Shown one piece after another: positions 10,650 through 21,983 of a DNA stretch of 64,000 nt. Each line of letters opens with the position of its first letter. Within the stretch, counting starts at the first letter, position 1. The notes beneath the pieces are model-generated. The model was not told the origin of the DNA. It did no database searches and saw only the letters and a program-made list of their open reading frames with translations. The stretch comes from Symbiodinium natans. Taxonomy: Eukaryota > Sar > Dinophyceae > Suessiales > Symbiodiniaceae. The stretch is from the NCBI GenBank assembly GCA_905221605.1, contig CAJNDS010002091.1, forward strand, positions 1 through 64,000, written 5' to 3'. The position numbers were made by a program, and so were the translations under genes.

Positions 10650-10788
10650 CTTGGAGGTTCATGGTACTTATAAACCAATAATGACTGTGCATATAACCAC
10701 TTATAAGCCCTTTAAGTGCACCAATATGGTTACAATTAGGTTATAAGTACAGTTCTAGTTGGGTTATGAGGTACCATGAACCTGCAAG
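10650..10788. mobile_element. Inverted-repeat element, family A
   Basis: The ends CTTGGAGGTTCATGGTACTT and GTACCATGAACCTGCAAG are inverted repeats. The core carries CTTATAAGCCCTTTAAGTGC and TTATAAGTACAGTT. Confidence 0.85.
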
Positions 10789-10796
10789 AAACCCCT

Positions 10797-11200
10797 AACC
10801 CTAAACCCTAAACCCTAAACCCTAAACCCTACACCCTAATACACCATAACCCCTCAACTCTACAGTTCCACAAGTCCCGAAACCCAGGTTCCTACCCGTG
10901 TCCGGTTTAGGGTTTAGGGTTTAGGGTTTAGGGCTTAGGGTTTAGGGCGAGTAAGTAGGGTTTCAGGGCATAGGGGCTAGCCTTCACCGAGGTGCAACCA
11001 TTCCGAGCTCCCAGCACACCCAAACTACTCTGCCTTGAGGATGGTGGGTACCCCTAAACCCTAAACCCTAAACCCTAAACCCTAAACCCTGAACCCTAAA
11101 CCCTAAACCCTAAACCCTAAACCCTAAACCCTACGGGACCCTAAACCCTACCCCCTAAACCCTACTCCCTGAACCCTAAACCCTAAACCCTACAACCCTA
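10797..11200 (-). repeat. CCCTAAA arrays with spacer
   Basis: CCCTAAA patches lie at 10797-10850 and 11054-11200, and an opposite TTTAGGG patch lies at 10905-10950. The unique stretch 10955-11050 has no recognised coding signal. Confidence 0.88.
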
Positions 11201-12599
11201 TGCTATGGCCCATCGATGGATACACCGATAGGCACCTCGGCTTGATGGCGTCGAGGATCTTCGTCTTTGGGTTGGGTGGATTTAACCCTAAACCCTAAAC
11301 CCTAAACCCTACTCTCTGAACCCTAAACCTGAAGCCTAAACGCAATCAGCACTGCCCAGGGCACGTCTGGCCAGACTTGTCCTTCCCCTTTCCTGCGGAA
11401 GTGGTTTCTGCCATCATGGTGCCTAGGGTTTAGGGTTTAGGGTTTAGGGTTTAGGGTTTAGGGTTTAGGGTTTAGGGGTGCTGCTAGAGGGGTTGCTAAG
11501 GTTTAGGGTTTATGGGCTTAAGGGTCCCAACCCTAGACCCTAAACTTTCCCTAAACCCTACACGAACCCAGCAAACCGTGCGCTGTGGCAGGGTGAGGTT
11601 TAAGATTCTCGGGCTTGGGGGAATAGGGAGAAACGCATCTATGTGGTTTAAGGTTTAGGGTTTCGGGTTTAGGGTTTGGGGAACCTGAATTCTTCAAGCT
11701 CGAAACCCTAAACCCTCAAGCTCGAGGTGACAGCAACCGGGACAACCAAACACACAGGAGGCGGCAGGAACCTACAGTAGGCCCTCAACCTGAAAAACCA
11801 CGGCGGAATGCAAATCATTAAACCTTGCAGAGCCGCACCGAGAAAGCAGCAATCGTTGAGGCCTAACAAGCTTGCAGTAGCGCTTGTTTGAAAGGGGGGG
11901 GGGGTGCTACCTAGATGGATCCTTAGCTTACGAATTAAGGGTTCGGGAGCCGACGTATGTAGAGTTACGGTTAGGCTACTAGAGGACCGGCCTTTGCCCT
12001 TGGTGGTGCCCTTGCCGCCTGTCCAGCGGAATGCGCGCGCGCGCGCGCGCGCGCGGCGAGAGGTGCCGGGGTTCAGGGCGTGGGATTCATTTAGGGTTTG
12101 GGGTTTATACGGCTTTTGGCTTCAGGATTTAGGATTTACTTAGGGTTTAGGTCTGAGGGTTTTGGAGTTGAGATGGGAACTTCAAGCATTGAATCGTGGA
12201 GGTTTCTTAGCAACTTAGCAACTTGGGTAACTTGGGTTGGGCTGTTATGGCTCAGGACTTGCGATGTCAGGTTGAGAGCGCAAGCGAAAGCTCACAACAT
12301 ATTCTCAACCTTAAAATCCCGCACGTTTGAACCCTCAGCGCGAAGCCCTCAATCCCAAACTCTACAGTGCAGGGTTTAGGGTTTAGGGTTCAGGGTTCAG
12401 GGTTCAGGGTTCTGGGTTTAGGGTTTAGGCTTTAGCGTGACCTTACCGTAAGAACCCAAAACCTACTTCTTGCAGGTTGCTTCAGACTCCTTTAGGGGGG
12501 TCAAAAAAAGGTAGGTTTGGGGTTCTTAAAGTTTATTAAAGTTTAGGGTTTAGGGTGTCCGTCCGTTCTGGTGGGGTTACTTTGGGCGTCGTACACCCT
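11201..12599. other. Array-poor spacer, possible small exons
   Basis: TTTAGGG patches lie at 11424-11477 and about 12370-12430. Minus-strand segments at 11201-11275 and 11345-11422 are open and could be exons; the latter has ACCATGATGGCAGAAACC, a possible start. No family was recognised. An alternating (CG)n run lies at 12036-12056. Confidence 0.4.
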
Positions 12600-12780
12600 C
12601 AACCCTAAACCCCAAACCCCAAACCCTACCCTAAGCCCTAAACCCTAAACCCTAAACCCTAAACCCCAAACCCTAAACCCGAAACCGTAAACCCTAAACC
12701 CTAAACCCTAAACCCTAAACCCTAAACCCTAAACCCTAAACCCTAAACCCTAAAACCCTAGACCCTAGACCCTAAACCCT
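12600..12780 (-). repeat. CCCTAAA array
   Basis: About 24 units, with CCCCAAA and CCCGAAA variants at the left and perfect CCCTAAA in the middle. Confidence 0.92.
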
Positions 12781-12860
12781 CTTTTCTATGTTGGATGGAG
12801 TCTGGGGGTAGGTTGTGAAGGGACATGTCTGGGGGTTTCTGCCATCATGGTATAACATGT

Positions 12861-13001
12861 ACTTGGAGGTTCATGGTACTTACCAACCAAATAGTAATTG
12901 CACTTACAACCCAATTATAACCACATTAGGGTAATTAAGGGGCTTAGGAGTGGCTTATAAATACAGGTATAACTCACGATTAAGTACCACGAACCTCCAA
13001 G
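12861..13001. mobile_element. Inverted-repeat element, family A
   Basis: The ends ACTTGGAGGTTCATGGTACT and AAGTACCACGAACCTCCAAG are inverted. The core has CCCAATTATAACC and TTAAGGGGCTTAGGAG. Confidence 0.85.
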
Positions 13002-13500
13002 CAGGCTCTCAGGGTTTAATGGTAGCCCCGTTCGTGTGTAGGCTATATGAGCGCCAGACAAAATTACTTTACACGGTGTGAGGTCGCGCAATACCATGTT
13101 CTCACTTTACGTGGACATATCGCTTTACATACTATGAGACTGTGGGATGCATGTATCTAAATGTGCAAATTAATGTTATCGGTTTAGGTGGGGCCCATAT
13201 CGCTTTCCATGGTTTAGCAACTCGTGTCCACTGTAGTACTGGCTTGAAGAAACATAATTTTGGCGGGCGCTCATATAGCGTTGATTGTACAAGGCGCAAA
13301 AACTCTAAACTTTGCGGTGTTTATAAACAAGCTAGCCCTGTACCCAAGGTTTACCCGAACCCAAACCTAAAACCCGAGAGTGTTTGAACCGGGCCTCTCC
13401 CTGTGTCTTAGGGGTCAGGCTGCGCGCTCAAAACCGTAAACCCGAAAAGCCCTAAGCTTTCAGCCAAGAGCCCCAACGCAAAACCCTAAACTCGGAGCCC
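13002..13500. other. Unique sequence with repeated AT-rich words
   Basis: The segment 13000-13400 has no telomere repeats. It repeats the words ATATCGCTTT and GCTCATATAGCG/CTATATGAGC in both orientations, suggesting a decayed inverted-repeat element. No gene is supported. Confidence 0.4.
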
Positions 13501-13579
13501 TGAACCTGAACCCTAGCCCTAAACCCTAAACCCTAAACCCTAAACCCAAAACCCTAAACCCTGAATTGTCAGAGTGTGA

Positions 13580-16500
13580 GGGCCTCCTTTGGCTTCCTTC
13601 CCTTTCCCTTTGCCCTCCTTGCCCTTTCCGCCTCAAGAAATCGTGTGGACTTGGGGTTTAGGGTTTAGGGGTTTAGGTTTGGGGTTTAGGGTCTGGGGTT
13701 TAGGTATAGGGGTTTAGGATTTGGGGTTTAGGGTTTAGGGGCTTAGGGTTTAGGGTTTTGCGTTTGGAGTTTAGCGTTTGGGGTTTAGGATTAGGGTTTT
13801 GGGTTTGGGGTTTAGCGTTTCATTCGGGAATCATGTGGACTAGCTGTTTCTTCCGTTGAAGGGTTCTAGGGTTGGGGTTCTTAAGACTTGCTCTCCTCCC
13901 TCCGATCTCCGCAGCATCAAGTTCGGACCCCTAGGGTTTAGGGTTTAGGGTTTAGGGTTTAGGGTTTAGCTTGGCAGCATGGAAATGCCCCAAACAGTCC
14001 CGAACGCACAGCAGCCAAATCTGTGAGACCTAAATCCAAGCCACTTCTCCCTCGCTCCCCGTGCCTGTCCTTTAGGTTGTACGCGATTTTACAGCCCTAA
14101 ACCCTAAACCCTAAAGCCTAAACCCTAAACCCTAGACCCTAAACCCTAAACCCTAAACCCTAAACCCTAAACCCTAAACCCTAAACCCTAAACCCTAAAC
14201 CCTCACCTTTGCTCTTCCTGCTAGCCCAGTAGCCCTCCATGAGCTGGCGATCTGCGAAAGATACCTGACAGCAGCTCGGGCGGTCATAGGGGTTTAGGGT
14301 TTAGGGTTTTGGGTTTAGGGGTTTAGGGTTTAGGGTTTAGGGTGGGGGCCCCTAAGCCTCAAACCCCAAACCCTAAGCCCTAAGCCCTGAGCCCTAAGCC
14401 CTAAACCCTCTACCCCAAACCCGCTAGGCCCTAAACGCTACACCCCAAACCCCCTAAACCTTGGAACGAGAAACGCTTGCGGGCATGCGGCCTGTAGAGG
14501 CTCTGTGCCCTCGCTGATCACCTGGCCGTTCATGGCCTGGAAAGCGGGCTGCGGGGCAGAGGAGGGTCTGCTCTCTGAACTAATGGGGTTGGGGTTGGAT
14601 TTAGGATTTAGGGTTTGGGGTTTAGGGGGTTTCGGCATCAGGGAAGAAGCCCATCAAGGTTCTGATCCCAACTAAAAAATATACATATACTTGTTTTCTA
14701 AGAACTAATATAACATATACAAAATATGTAAAGAGAGAGCGCGAGGGGTGTGAAGGCTGTGGCCACCCTTCAGGAGGTTGTGACCAAGTGTTAGGTCGGA
14801 GAATTGCAGTTCCTGAGACGAAGGCCCTAGGATTGGCACCGAAGCGTTTCAACTCTTGAGGCAGCTAGACACCAAAAAGCATGCAAGCATCATCAGAAAC
14901 AGCTCAACCCTCAGCCTTCAACCCTCAACACTAAGACGATTATACCCAAAACCTAAATCCCTAAACCCTGAATCCCTACTCCCTCAACCCATGAAACTCT
15001 AAAGGGCTCTACGAGGCCCTACACGACCCCCTTTTGCCCAAAATGCACTAAACTGCCGGCTCACAGGGTTGAAGAAACCAAGGCCTCTAGAGGTCTAGCT
15101 AGGGCTTAAGGGCTTTCGGGACTTAAGGGGTCTAAGGGACTTTTAAGGTTTAGGGTATTCAGGGGTTTAAGGGATTTTGGGGTTTCAGGGCTTAGGCCTC
15201 TAGAAGTTGTAGAAGTTGAGGGTTTGAGGGTTTAGCGTGTAGGGTGGAGGGTTCAAGGCATTTCGGCCTCGGTCCCGATGTACAGCAAGGAACAAGAAGA
15301 GCCCCTAACACTTGAAAACCTGAAGCAGAACGCGCTTAAACCCTAAACTCTAAAACCCTAAGCCCTAAGCCCTAAGCCCTAAACCCTAAACCCTAGCAGT
15401 AACTGCGACATGCAAGTGACAGCAAAACCTGATGAGGCAAAGTGCGAGCAGTTCTTAGGCCCCGGCTTCAACGGCTGCCTTTGCCTGAAAGGTTTAGGGT
15501 TTAGGGTGTAGGGTGTAGGGTTTAGGGTGCAGGGTGTAGGGTTGAGAGTTTAGGGTTCAGGGTTTGGGGGGCGGTGTGGTGTGCTTGAGCGCGAGTATTT
15601 CAATCTTCCAGTGCAGCATGGTTTTCTTGTTTGCCCCAAAATACGGACCCTACGACTCTAGGGCTCTAGGGGTTGTCCCTTGGACCTTGAAGGTTGTACC
15701 CTGGAGTTTTAGGGATCCTTTTGACAATTTCCTTAAGGTAGTATAGCCATGCTCGGAGTATGTGAAGGGTAACCTTTACGGGGTACAACCTTATGGGGTA
15801 CGTGCCTCAATCCTTTGAATGACCGTGATGGCCATGTATGGCGCTTGTGTTCAGGGCAGTGTCTACACTCCCCTTGGCCCCTTATTTCAAAAACACTATG
15901 CTTTCATATTCCCGTGCCCTAAACCCTAAACCCTAAACCCTAAACACTAAACCCTGAAACCCTAAACCCTAAACACTAAACCCTAAACCCTAACAAATAA
16001 AAACGGAAACTTTCTAAAGGGGCTACGCCTCGATGTTGGGTTGAAAGCCCTAGGACTGAGAAGATGCTCTCCACCCTAAGCCCCTCAGACCCAGCTCAGA
16101 GGAACTCCAAAAATAGGTTTGAGGTTTTCGGGGTGTTTTTGCGACGTCTTCCTCTGAGGGTGCCGTGTTCTACATGGGGACCCCCAATCTAGAGAACTAC
16201 CCACTTACTGGCGATCAAGATCTCTCTAAGCCCTAAACCCATTGCACCCAGCAACAGCCCCTCAACACCCTCAACTCTGAACCCGAACTTAGAACAACGG
16301 TGTAGGGTTTAGGGTTTGGGGTTTAGGGCTCCCCACATCCCAAACCCCTAAAACACCAAAGGTCCCCCCCCCCCCCCCTAAACCCTAAACCCTAAACCCT
16401 AAACCCTAAACCCTAAACCTAAACCCTAACCCTAAACCCTAAACCCTAAACCCTAAACCCTAAACCCTAAACCCTAAACCCTAAACCCTAAACCCTAAAC

Positions 16501-18403
16501 CCTAAACCCTAAACCCTAAACCCTAAACCCTAAACCCTAAACCCTAAACCCTAGAGCCTGGTCTGCCGAGCCGTAGGTCGCAAAGGCATAGAAGAGCTTC
16601 AGGTCGCCGTTCCTCTTCCTTTGGGGTTAGTGTTCAGAGGTTTTTGAGGTTTAGAGTTTAGGGCTCAGGGTTTAGGAGGGTTCATGGGGTGCTCTGGACA
16701 TTTTTGGCCTTCACAAGGCTCGTAGGTTCTTGTTTTCGCGGCTGAGGGTTTCTGATTGCAAGAGGCTTGGGGTTGTTAGGGTTGTGAAGGATGCAGCAGG
16801 GCTAGAATAAGAAGCTTTGGTGCCAGAAGCACAAGAACATTACACAGAACATTCCACGGGTTTAAGGGTTATGGGTGTAGGGTTTAGGGTTTAGGGTTGA
16901 GGGTTCAGAGGACACGAAACAACCCTCTGATCTGGCAAAGCTACTTGTTCATCTTGAACTTGACATCCGTGATTTGGCCGAAGCCTGCGCAGGAACTTGT
17001 CGGACCACGAGTGCGCGAGGTGAAATGCCGTGTTTGAGGTTCAGGGTTTGGGAGGTTGCGCGGTTTCAGGCTCAAGCAAATCTTGTTTTCGCTTAAGGGA
17101 TGTATAGCCTGTATATCGCCATCACTTTAGGGCTGCGGGGGCGTTTGATCAAAGCCCCCCAAACCCTTTTCAGCACATCGGCCTGGGCAACTCCGACAGG
17201 ACCTGTAACCAAGGCCTCTGGATACAAACCTACAACGAATCATGAGCTCCTCTTTGTCTCTTTGTCGCATCCCATTTCAGCTCCAACCCTTTGAAATCTC
17301 TGAACCCCTACATACGTGCTGTTTCAGGGACGATGGGTTGAGGGTTACAGCTGCTTGAAAGAAATGTGGGGGTCTACGAAGTACGGGAGCCCGAATATAA
17401 ACCTCCAAATCGTAGGATTCCCTTCTAATCAGGACCGCAATAAGGTACCCCTAATTTCGGAAACCCTAAACCCTAAACCCTACACCCTAAACCCCTAAAC
17501 CCCGAACCCCATGGGGCTAGATCGCAGAGAAGGCCTCCGAAGTGTTTTCGGATCTCCTCCTCTGTGGCGATCTTCTCCGCGAGGTTGCCAATCCAGATCT
17601 GCGCACCTGAGCATCAGAAACGCCCTAAACCCTGAACCCTGATTAAACCCTAAATCCAAACCCTAAACCCTAAACCCTAAATCCTAAACCCTAAACCCTA
17701 AACCCTAAACCCCTTGGGGGCCCAAAGGCCTGCTTCACATGTCATCTAGCGATGAACCCGAAGCGAATATTTTAGCGGTCGGTCAGGGTTGAGGGCTTGC
17801 AGAGCTCAGAGTTCGAATTTGCTGGCTCCCTACACCCTAAACCCTAAACCCTAAACCCTAAACCCTGAACCCTAAACCCTAAACCCTAAACCCTAAACCC
17901 TAAACCCTAAACCATCCAATTGGTGATCTGGCGTGTAGGAAGTGTGGCTTCAGGGCTAAACCCTTCATAGCATCCTTCCCTCAAAATGGAACACTTAGGG
18001 GTTGAGGGCCCGACTAAACACTAGCCCCAAGGCCTAGAGACCCGAATAGGGTAAACAAACTCTAAACCCTAAACCCTAAACCCTAAACCCGGAACCCTAA
18101 ACCCTACACCCTAAACCCTGAACCCTAAACCCTAAACCCAAACCCTGAACCCTAAACCCTAAACCCTGAACCCTGAACCCTAAACCCTAGACCCTTAAAC
18201 CCTAAACCCTAGTAGGATCCTTCTGGGCTTTAGGATCCTTTTGGGCTCTTAGGACCCGCCCTGTAGGGTGCAGCGTTGATGATTGTGAGGATTTAGGGCT
18301 TAGGGTTTGGGGTTTAGGGGGTTTTGGGTGGAAGGTTTATTTAGGGCCCCGCCTTCCTTTTTCTCCTCTTTCTTGCCGCTGCCTTTCTCCCCCGGCTTCT
18401 TGC
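13580..18403 (-). CDS. RRM-type RNA-binding protein, split by array-filled introns
   Basis: Minus-strand exons reconstruct one RNA-recognition motif. Exon 17606-17535 reads AQIWIGNLAEKIATEEEIRK (RNP2 strand and first helix) and then HFG. Exon 16984-16945 reads FGQITDVKFKMN. Exon 16618-16558 reads KRNGDLKLFYAFATYGSADQ (RNP1-like strand). Exon 14548 to about 14500 reads PAFQAMNGQVI (second helix and end). Phases agree at all three joins (2+36+2 nt in the second exon, 1+60 in the third). Lysine/glycine-rich segments 18403-18348 (GKKPGEKGSGKKEEKKEGG) and about 13631-13580 (GGKGKEGKGKGKEAKGG) are probably flanking linkers of the same protein; this is inference. Introns contain large telomere-like arrays. 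The role is RNA binding, in splicing or mRNA handling. N- and C-termini are not defined, and the last intron (about 2 kb) is unusually long. Confidence 0.65.
13655..13815 (+). repeat. Degenerate TTTAGGG array
   Basis: About 20 degenerate units with TTTGGGG, TTTAGCG and TTTAGGGG variants. It lies in a probable intron of the RRM gene. Confidence 0.85.
14095..14208 (-). repeat. CCCTAAA array
   Basis: About 16 telomere-like units, nearly perfect. Confidence 0.93.
14850..16260. other. Intronic or spacer sequence with small arrays
   Basis: Telomere-like patches occur at about 15335-15400, 15492-15560 and 15917-15990. Segments 15000-15260 and 15640-15800 are built from short G-rich repeated words (GGGGTTTAAGGG, GGTTGTACCC), consistent with decayed inverted-repeat elements. 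No exon was recognised. Confidence 0.4.
16375..16555 (-). repeat. Large CCCTAAA array directly abutting an RRM exon
   Basis: About 25 units run to within 3 bp of the donor end of exon 16558-16618. The intron therefore starts GCTCTAGGG and passes straight into TTTAGGG repeats on the coding strand. Confidence 0.93.
17367..17466. mobile_element. Introner-like element, family O
   Basis: The words GGGGGTCTACGAAGTACGGG, CGTAGGATTCCC, AGGACCGCAATAAGG and CCCCTAATTTCGG occur in this order. The last three recur at 21758-21885 (there GTAGGATTCCC, AGGACCACAATAAGG, CCCCCTAATTTCGG). Confidence 0.55.
17640..17920 (-). repeat. Two CCCTAAA arrays
   Basis: Units lie at about 17640-17715 and 17830-17915, separated by a unique segment with CTTGGGGGCCCAAAGG at its edge, a family F-like element end. 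Confidence 0.88.
18058..18215 (-). repeat. CCCTAAA array
   Basis: About 22 units with CCCTGAA and CCCGGAA variants. Confidence 0.9.
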
Positions 18404-18667
18404 CTGAGCGGAGACAGTCCTCAACCCAGGAACTCCCTAGGTTACCCTAGACGCTAAACCCTAAACATCCCTAAACCCTCAACCCCAAACCCTTAACCCC
18501 TAAACCCGAATTGAGGGTATTCGGAGAGAACCTATCTCCGCATTTCGGATCCAACTGTTGGTTGGGGCTGGGTTTCGGGCTTGATCCAGGACTTAGGGTG
18601 CGGAATTTCGTGAAGGTCTACCTGGCACCATACCTTCAAGGTCATCCCATGGTTCTTCGTAGGGAAT

Positions 18668-18752
18668 TAAGTACCCTACATAATATCCCCTAAGGGGTAT
18701 TTGCAGGGGGATGTAGGGCACCTCATTCCCTCATTCCGTTCTAACAACGAGG
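18668..18752. mobile_element. Inverted-repeat element, family G
   Basis: AAGTACCCTACATAATATCC, CCTAAGGGGTATTTGCAGGG and CCTCATTCCCTCATTCCG-TTCTAACAACG match, in order, the intron-like element at 23936-24027 (GGTACCCTGTGTAATCCC, TAAAGGGTATATATGGGG, CCTCATTCCATGATTCCC). Confidence 0.65.
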
Positions 18753-19000
18753 AAGTCATAGGCATGCACATCACCAGTGCAACGTACTGAAATGAATATT
18801 TTTCTCCGAACAGTCTCTGGGTCTTTGGGGGATGTGCGCCTTCAGCGGGCGCCTCTGCTTTCGCAGCCTCTGCTTTCGCACCTGCATTGCATGATGGTTC
18901 CCGTGCCCTCTGTGACATTGTTGGCTGTGCGGGTCCTCTCCCCTGCAGCCGTAATCCCTGAGCCCTGGCTTTTTGCACTTTTCCACTTCTCTCAGTAAGC
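18753..19000. other. Array-free segment, open in several frames
   Basis: Both strands are open over 70-100 codons here, with GC-rich codon-like composition. A repeated CTCTGCTTTCGCA word lies at 18853-18880. I could not decide on a coding strand or recognise a domain. Confidence 0.3.
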
Positions 19001-19265
19001 GTGTACCGTAACTCTGGTGGTAGAATCGGGTCCCAGGTAGGTTGGGGAGGGGCCTCCTGATTTGATGCTCGCCTCTTGGGAGGATGGTCGTTCAGTCTTT
19101 AACCCCAAGCCTTACAGCCTACACTCCTCAACCCGGAGCTCTGAGCTTGGGGTGGTAAAGCCCGAGCCCCCAAACCTACAATTTTCCAAGTAACCACCCT
19201 GCACCTTCAACCCTAACCTCAACCCTAAATTCTAAAAATCTAGCCCCTAGAACACCCCCAAAGTC

Positions 19266-19402
19266 CTAAAGCCTAAAACCCTAAACCCTAAACCCTAAAC
19301 CCTAAACCCTAAACCCTAAACCCTAAACCCTAAACCCTAAACCCTAAACCCTAAACCCTAAACCCTAAACCCTAAACCCTAAACCCTAAACCCTAAACCC
19401 TG
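19266..19402 (-). repeat. CCCTAAA array
   Basis: About 19 perfect telomere-like units. Confidence 0.95.
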
Positions 19403-19485
19403 GCCTTCGCCGGCTGGGGCCACTGGGGCTGGCGTCGGCGTCGGCGTCGCCGCTGCAACTGGAAGCGTACCAAGAGGACAGCTCT
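19401..19485 (-). CDS. Probable Pro/Ala-rich exon
   Basis: The minus strand reads PLGTLPVAAATPTPTPAPVA and then PAGEG in one frame, immediately next to the array. The composition fits a linker exon, perhaps the 5' part of the RRM gene downstream. The alternative arginine-rich frame is less likely. Confidence 0.4.
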
Positions 19486-19740
19486 TAAGGGGGTTTAGGG
19501 TTTAGGGTTTAGGGTTCAGGGTTTAGGGATTTGGGGTTTAAGGTTTAGTCTGAAATGGGGTTTAAGCCTGAACCTTAATACTGTAAAGGCTTCAACAGTC
19601 TAGCCTAGGTAAGGAGCTATCCGGGTAGCCTTTCTCCTTGGTGACGAGATTACAGCTCAACAGCCCAACATTGCAACGCGTTCAGATCTCGAATCCCTAA
19701 ACCGTAAACCGTAAACCCTAAACCTACACCCTGAACCCCG

Positions 19741-19815
19741 AGTCCTTGCTTGGTCGCGGCGCCGTTTTTGCATGTAGGGCATCACGCGAACGACCCGAAA
19801 GCTAGATACAGCTGA
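19741..19815 (-). CDS. Probable exon after a family H intron
   Basis: Reads SAVSSFRVVRVMPYMQKRRR and on to DQART on the minus strand, starting directly after the AG of the family H element at 19816-19898. The basic composition would fit an RNA-binding protein. No family was recognised. Confidence 0.45.
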
Positions 19816-19898
19816 CTTCTCCAACCACCAAGGAAGAGATATACAGGTTAGACTTTATTTTCCCAAAAAATACAGTTCTACTATTGGCTAAGTAAGAC
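19816..19898 (-). mobile_element. Introner-like intron, family H
   Basis: On the minus strand it runs from GTCTTACTTAGCCAATAGTA to GGTTGGAGAAG, with AAAGTCTAACC inside. It is 83 bp, the same length class and ends as disulfide isomerase intron 7 (80 bp), and is also related to isomerase intron 11 and 41031-41189. GT-AG boundaries. Confidence 0.7.
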
Positions 19899-20104
19899 AG
19901 TGATGCCTCCAAACTGGCTAACTCACAGACCCATCACGGGTCTCCCTTGTCGTAAATGACCATGTGTACTGTAAACTTTAACGTATAGGTCTTAAAGTAG
20001 GGATGTCGAGGGTTTTAGGGTTTCAGGGTTTGCCAGGTCCTGAGGGTTGAAAAAGGGAAAGATCCACCTGCATCTCGGGGCCTCACAGTTGGATGGTGAA
20101 GCCG

Positions 20105-20280
20105 GTTTAGGGTGTAGGGTTTAGGGTTAGGGTTTAGGGTTTAGGGTTTAGGGTTTAGGGTTTAGGGTTTAGGGTTTAGGGTTTAGGGTTTAGGGTTTAG
20201 GGTTTAGGGTTTAGGGTTTAGGGTATAGGGTTTAGGGTTTAGGGTTTAGGGTTTAAGGATTAGGGTTTAGGGTTTAGGGT
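20105..20280 (+). repeat. TTTAGGG array
   Basis: About 24 units, mostly perfect. Confidence 0.95.
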
Positions 20281-20390
20281 TGGGGGCGTTTAACATGCGA
20301 AAAAACTGCCATTTACCTTGTTCCAGCAAGTATTTAGGGCCTCGTTCAGGGCATGGCCTAAGGGGCCCAAGCATGCCGTCTTTGGGGGGT

Positions 20391-20561
20391 ACTTGGAGGT
20401 TCAGGGTACTTATAACCCCAATTATAACTGTGCTTCGAAGCCCCCTAAGTCCTCTAAGTAGGTTAGAAGTAGACTTATAATTGGGCTCATAAGTACCCTA
20501 AACCCTAAACCCCAAACCCTCAACCCTATACCCTAAACCCTAAACCCTGAACCTTCAAGTA
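20391..20561. mobile_element. Family A element containing a telomere-like array
   Basis: The ends ACTTGGAGGTTCAGGGTACT and TGAACCTTCAAGTAGG are the family A inverted repeats. Between the right-hand AAGTACCCT and the terminal repeat, about eight CCCTAAA-type units are present. Other family A copies lack these units, so the array lies within the element. Confidence 0.75.
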
Positions 20562-20744
20562 GGTAGGGTCTGTTGAACTTTGCGGGACAATGCCCCCGAA
20601 GTAGCAGCTGATCTCCCTACTTCCTACATGGATTCAGGATGATCCCTGGAATCTTTGAGGGGTCTTCAGTTAGGGCTTAGGGTATAGGGTTTAGGGCTTA
20701 GGGTTTAGGTTTTAGGGTGCATTCGGCCCACTAAGCTCGAACTC

Positions 20745-20910
20745 GAAGGTACGCTCTCTTTGCCGGCAGCTGGTGCGAGTGCACGTGCAGACGTGCACCA
20801 GCGGATAAACCAATCAGGTGTCGGAACTTGCAGGGACCAGGAGAGCCCGTCTGCGTTGACTTTCACGGCACGCCGATGCATTGGAAGTGACTGGACAAGG
20901 AATTGTCTTT
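20745..20910. other. Array-free open segment, uncertain
   Basis: Both strands are open. A minus-strand frame reads VKVNADGLSWSLQVPTPDWF, which looks protein-like, but no splice context or family supports a call. Confidence 0.25.
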
Positions 20911-21208
20911 TTCTACCCCAAACTCTAAACCCTCAACCCTAAACCCTCAACCCTAAACCCTTGTTGCTCACGTCAAGCTTTCGGTGCTGTGCACGCCACG
21001 AGGCCTCCCAGCCTTTAAAAACTTCTGTGAGTCGAATGTAGGGCTTCTAGCCCACTTCTATGTGCGGTTTAAGGCTTGCGGTGCATGGTTTAGAAAAGGA
21101 AAATACTTCCCTAAACCCTAAACCCTAAACCGTAAACCCTACACCCTAAACCCTCAATCCCAAACCCTAAACCCACGTACCAATCATGCACAACCTTCGC
21201 CAGGATCG

Positions 21209-21365
21209 CTAGCGGCCCACCCGAGACACAGTCCAACTTGTGAAGATGTCTTTGGCTTCGTAGTAGGACTGCCGCACTCCAAATGCCTGTCGCGCTTCCG
21301 CATATCCCGCCACCTTTTGCAAAGCTCGGTCCAGTGCATCTTGTTGCTGGGTCAAGGACCTTGGC
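21209..21365 (-). CDS. Probable exon of an unrecognised protein
   Basis: Minus-strand frame LTQQQDALDRALQKVAGYAE then ARQAFGVRQSYYEAKDIF ends in a stop at 21209. It looks like an amphipathic helical domain. The upstream intron would end in a (CA)n run followed by CAGCCAAG and contains poly-C/poly-A and two CCCTAAA units. Confidence 0.45.
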
Positions 21366-21757
21366 TGTGTGTGTGTGTGTGTGTGTTTTTTTTTTTTGGG
21401 GGGGGAGGGCGGTGGGAAGGGGGGTTGAGCTGGATCCCTAAACCCTAAACCCTTGTTCGGCACCCTCAGCTGCAACAAGATATTGCAGTAGAGACCCAGC
21501 GGGGGGCGCGGAGACAAGAATCAATCCAAAGATCAGAAACGATTTATGAGGAATGTTCCCACAGAAGGGTTTTTGGAGTGTTTGGGTTTACCCTAAACCC
21601 CAAGCCCTAAGCCCTAAGCCCTAAGCCCTAAACCCTAAACCCTAAACCCTAAACCCTAAACCTGGCAAAAGGCAGACTAAACCCTGGAGTCGAGGCTGCG
21701 GTTTGGATGACTTTTGGGTTTATTCAGAGTTCTTCAGGCAGATGCGTCATGCATGGT

Positions 21758-21885
21758 ATATGGAGGTTTACGAAAAGAAGGAACCCTACACCCAAAACCC
21801 TAAACCCTAAACCCCAAAAGGGTAGTAGGATTCCCTCATTAAGTAAGGACCACAATAAGGAACCCCCTAATTTCGGATGTACATG
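21758..21885. mobile_element. Family O element with CCCTAAA units inside
   Basis: The words GTAGGATTCCCTCATTAAG, AGGACCACAATAAGG and CCCCCTAATTTCGG match 17367-17466. Three CCCTAAA-type units lie in its left half. Confidence 0.55.
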
Positions 21886-21894
21886 GTAGATTTT

Positions 21895-21983
21895 GGGATG
21901 TTCCCCCCTTATTCTAACAGTCCTTACTAGGGAGGATCATAGGGGCACTATACTCCCTAGAAAGGAAAAAAGGGGGAACATCA
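21895..21983. mobile_element. Inverted-repeat element, family C
   Basis: GGGATGTTCCCCCC and GGGGGAACATC are inverted ends, with AACAGTCCTTACTAGGGA inside. Copies are at 52341-52428 and 62818-62912. Confidence 0.8.
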
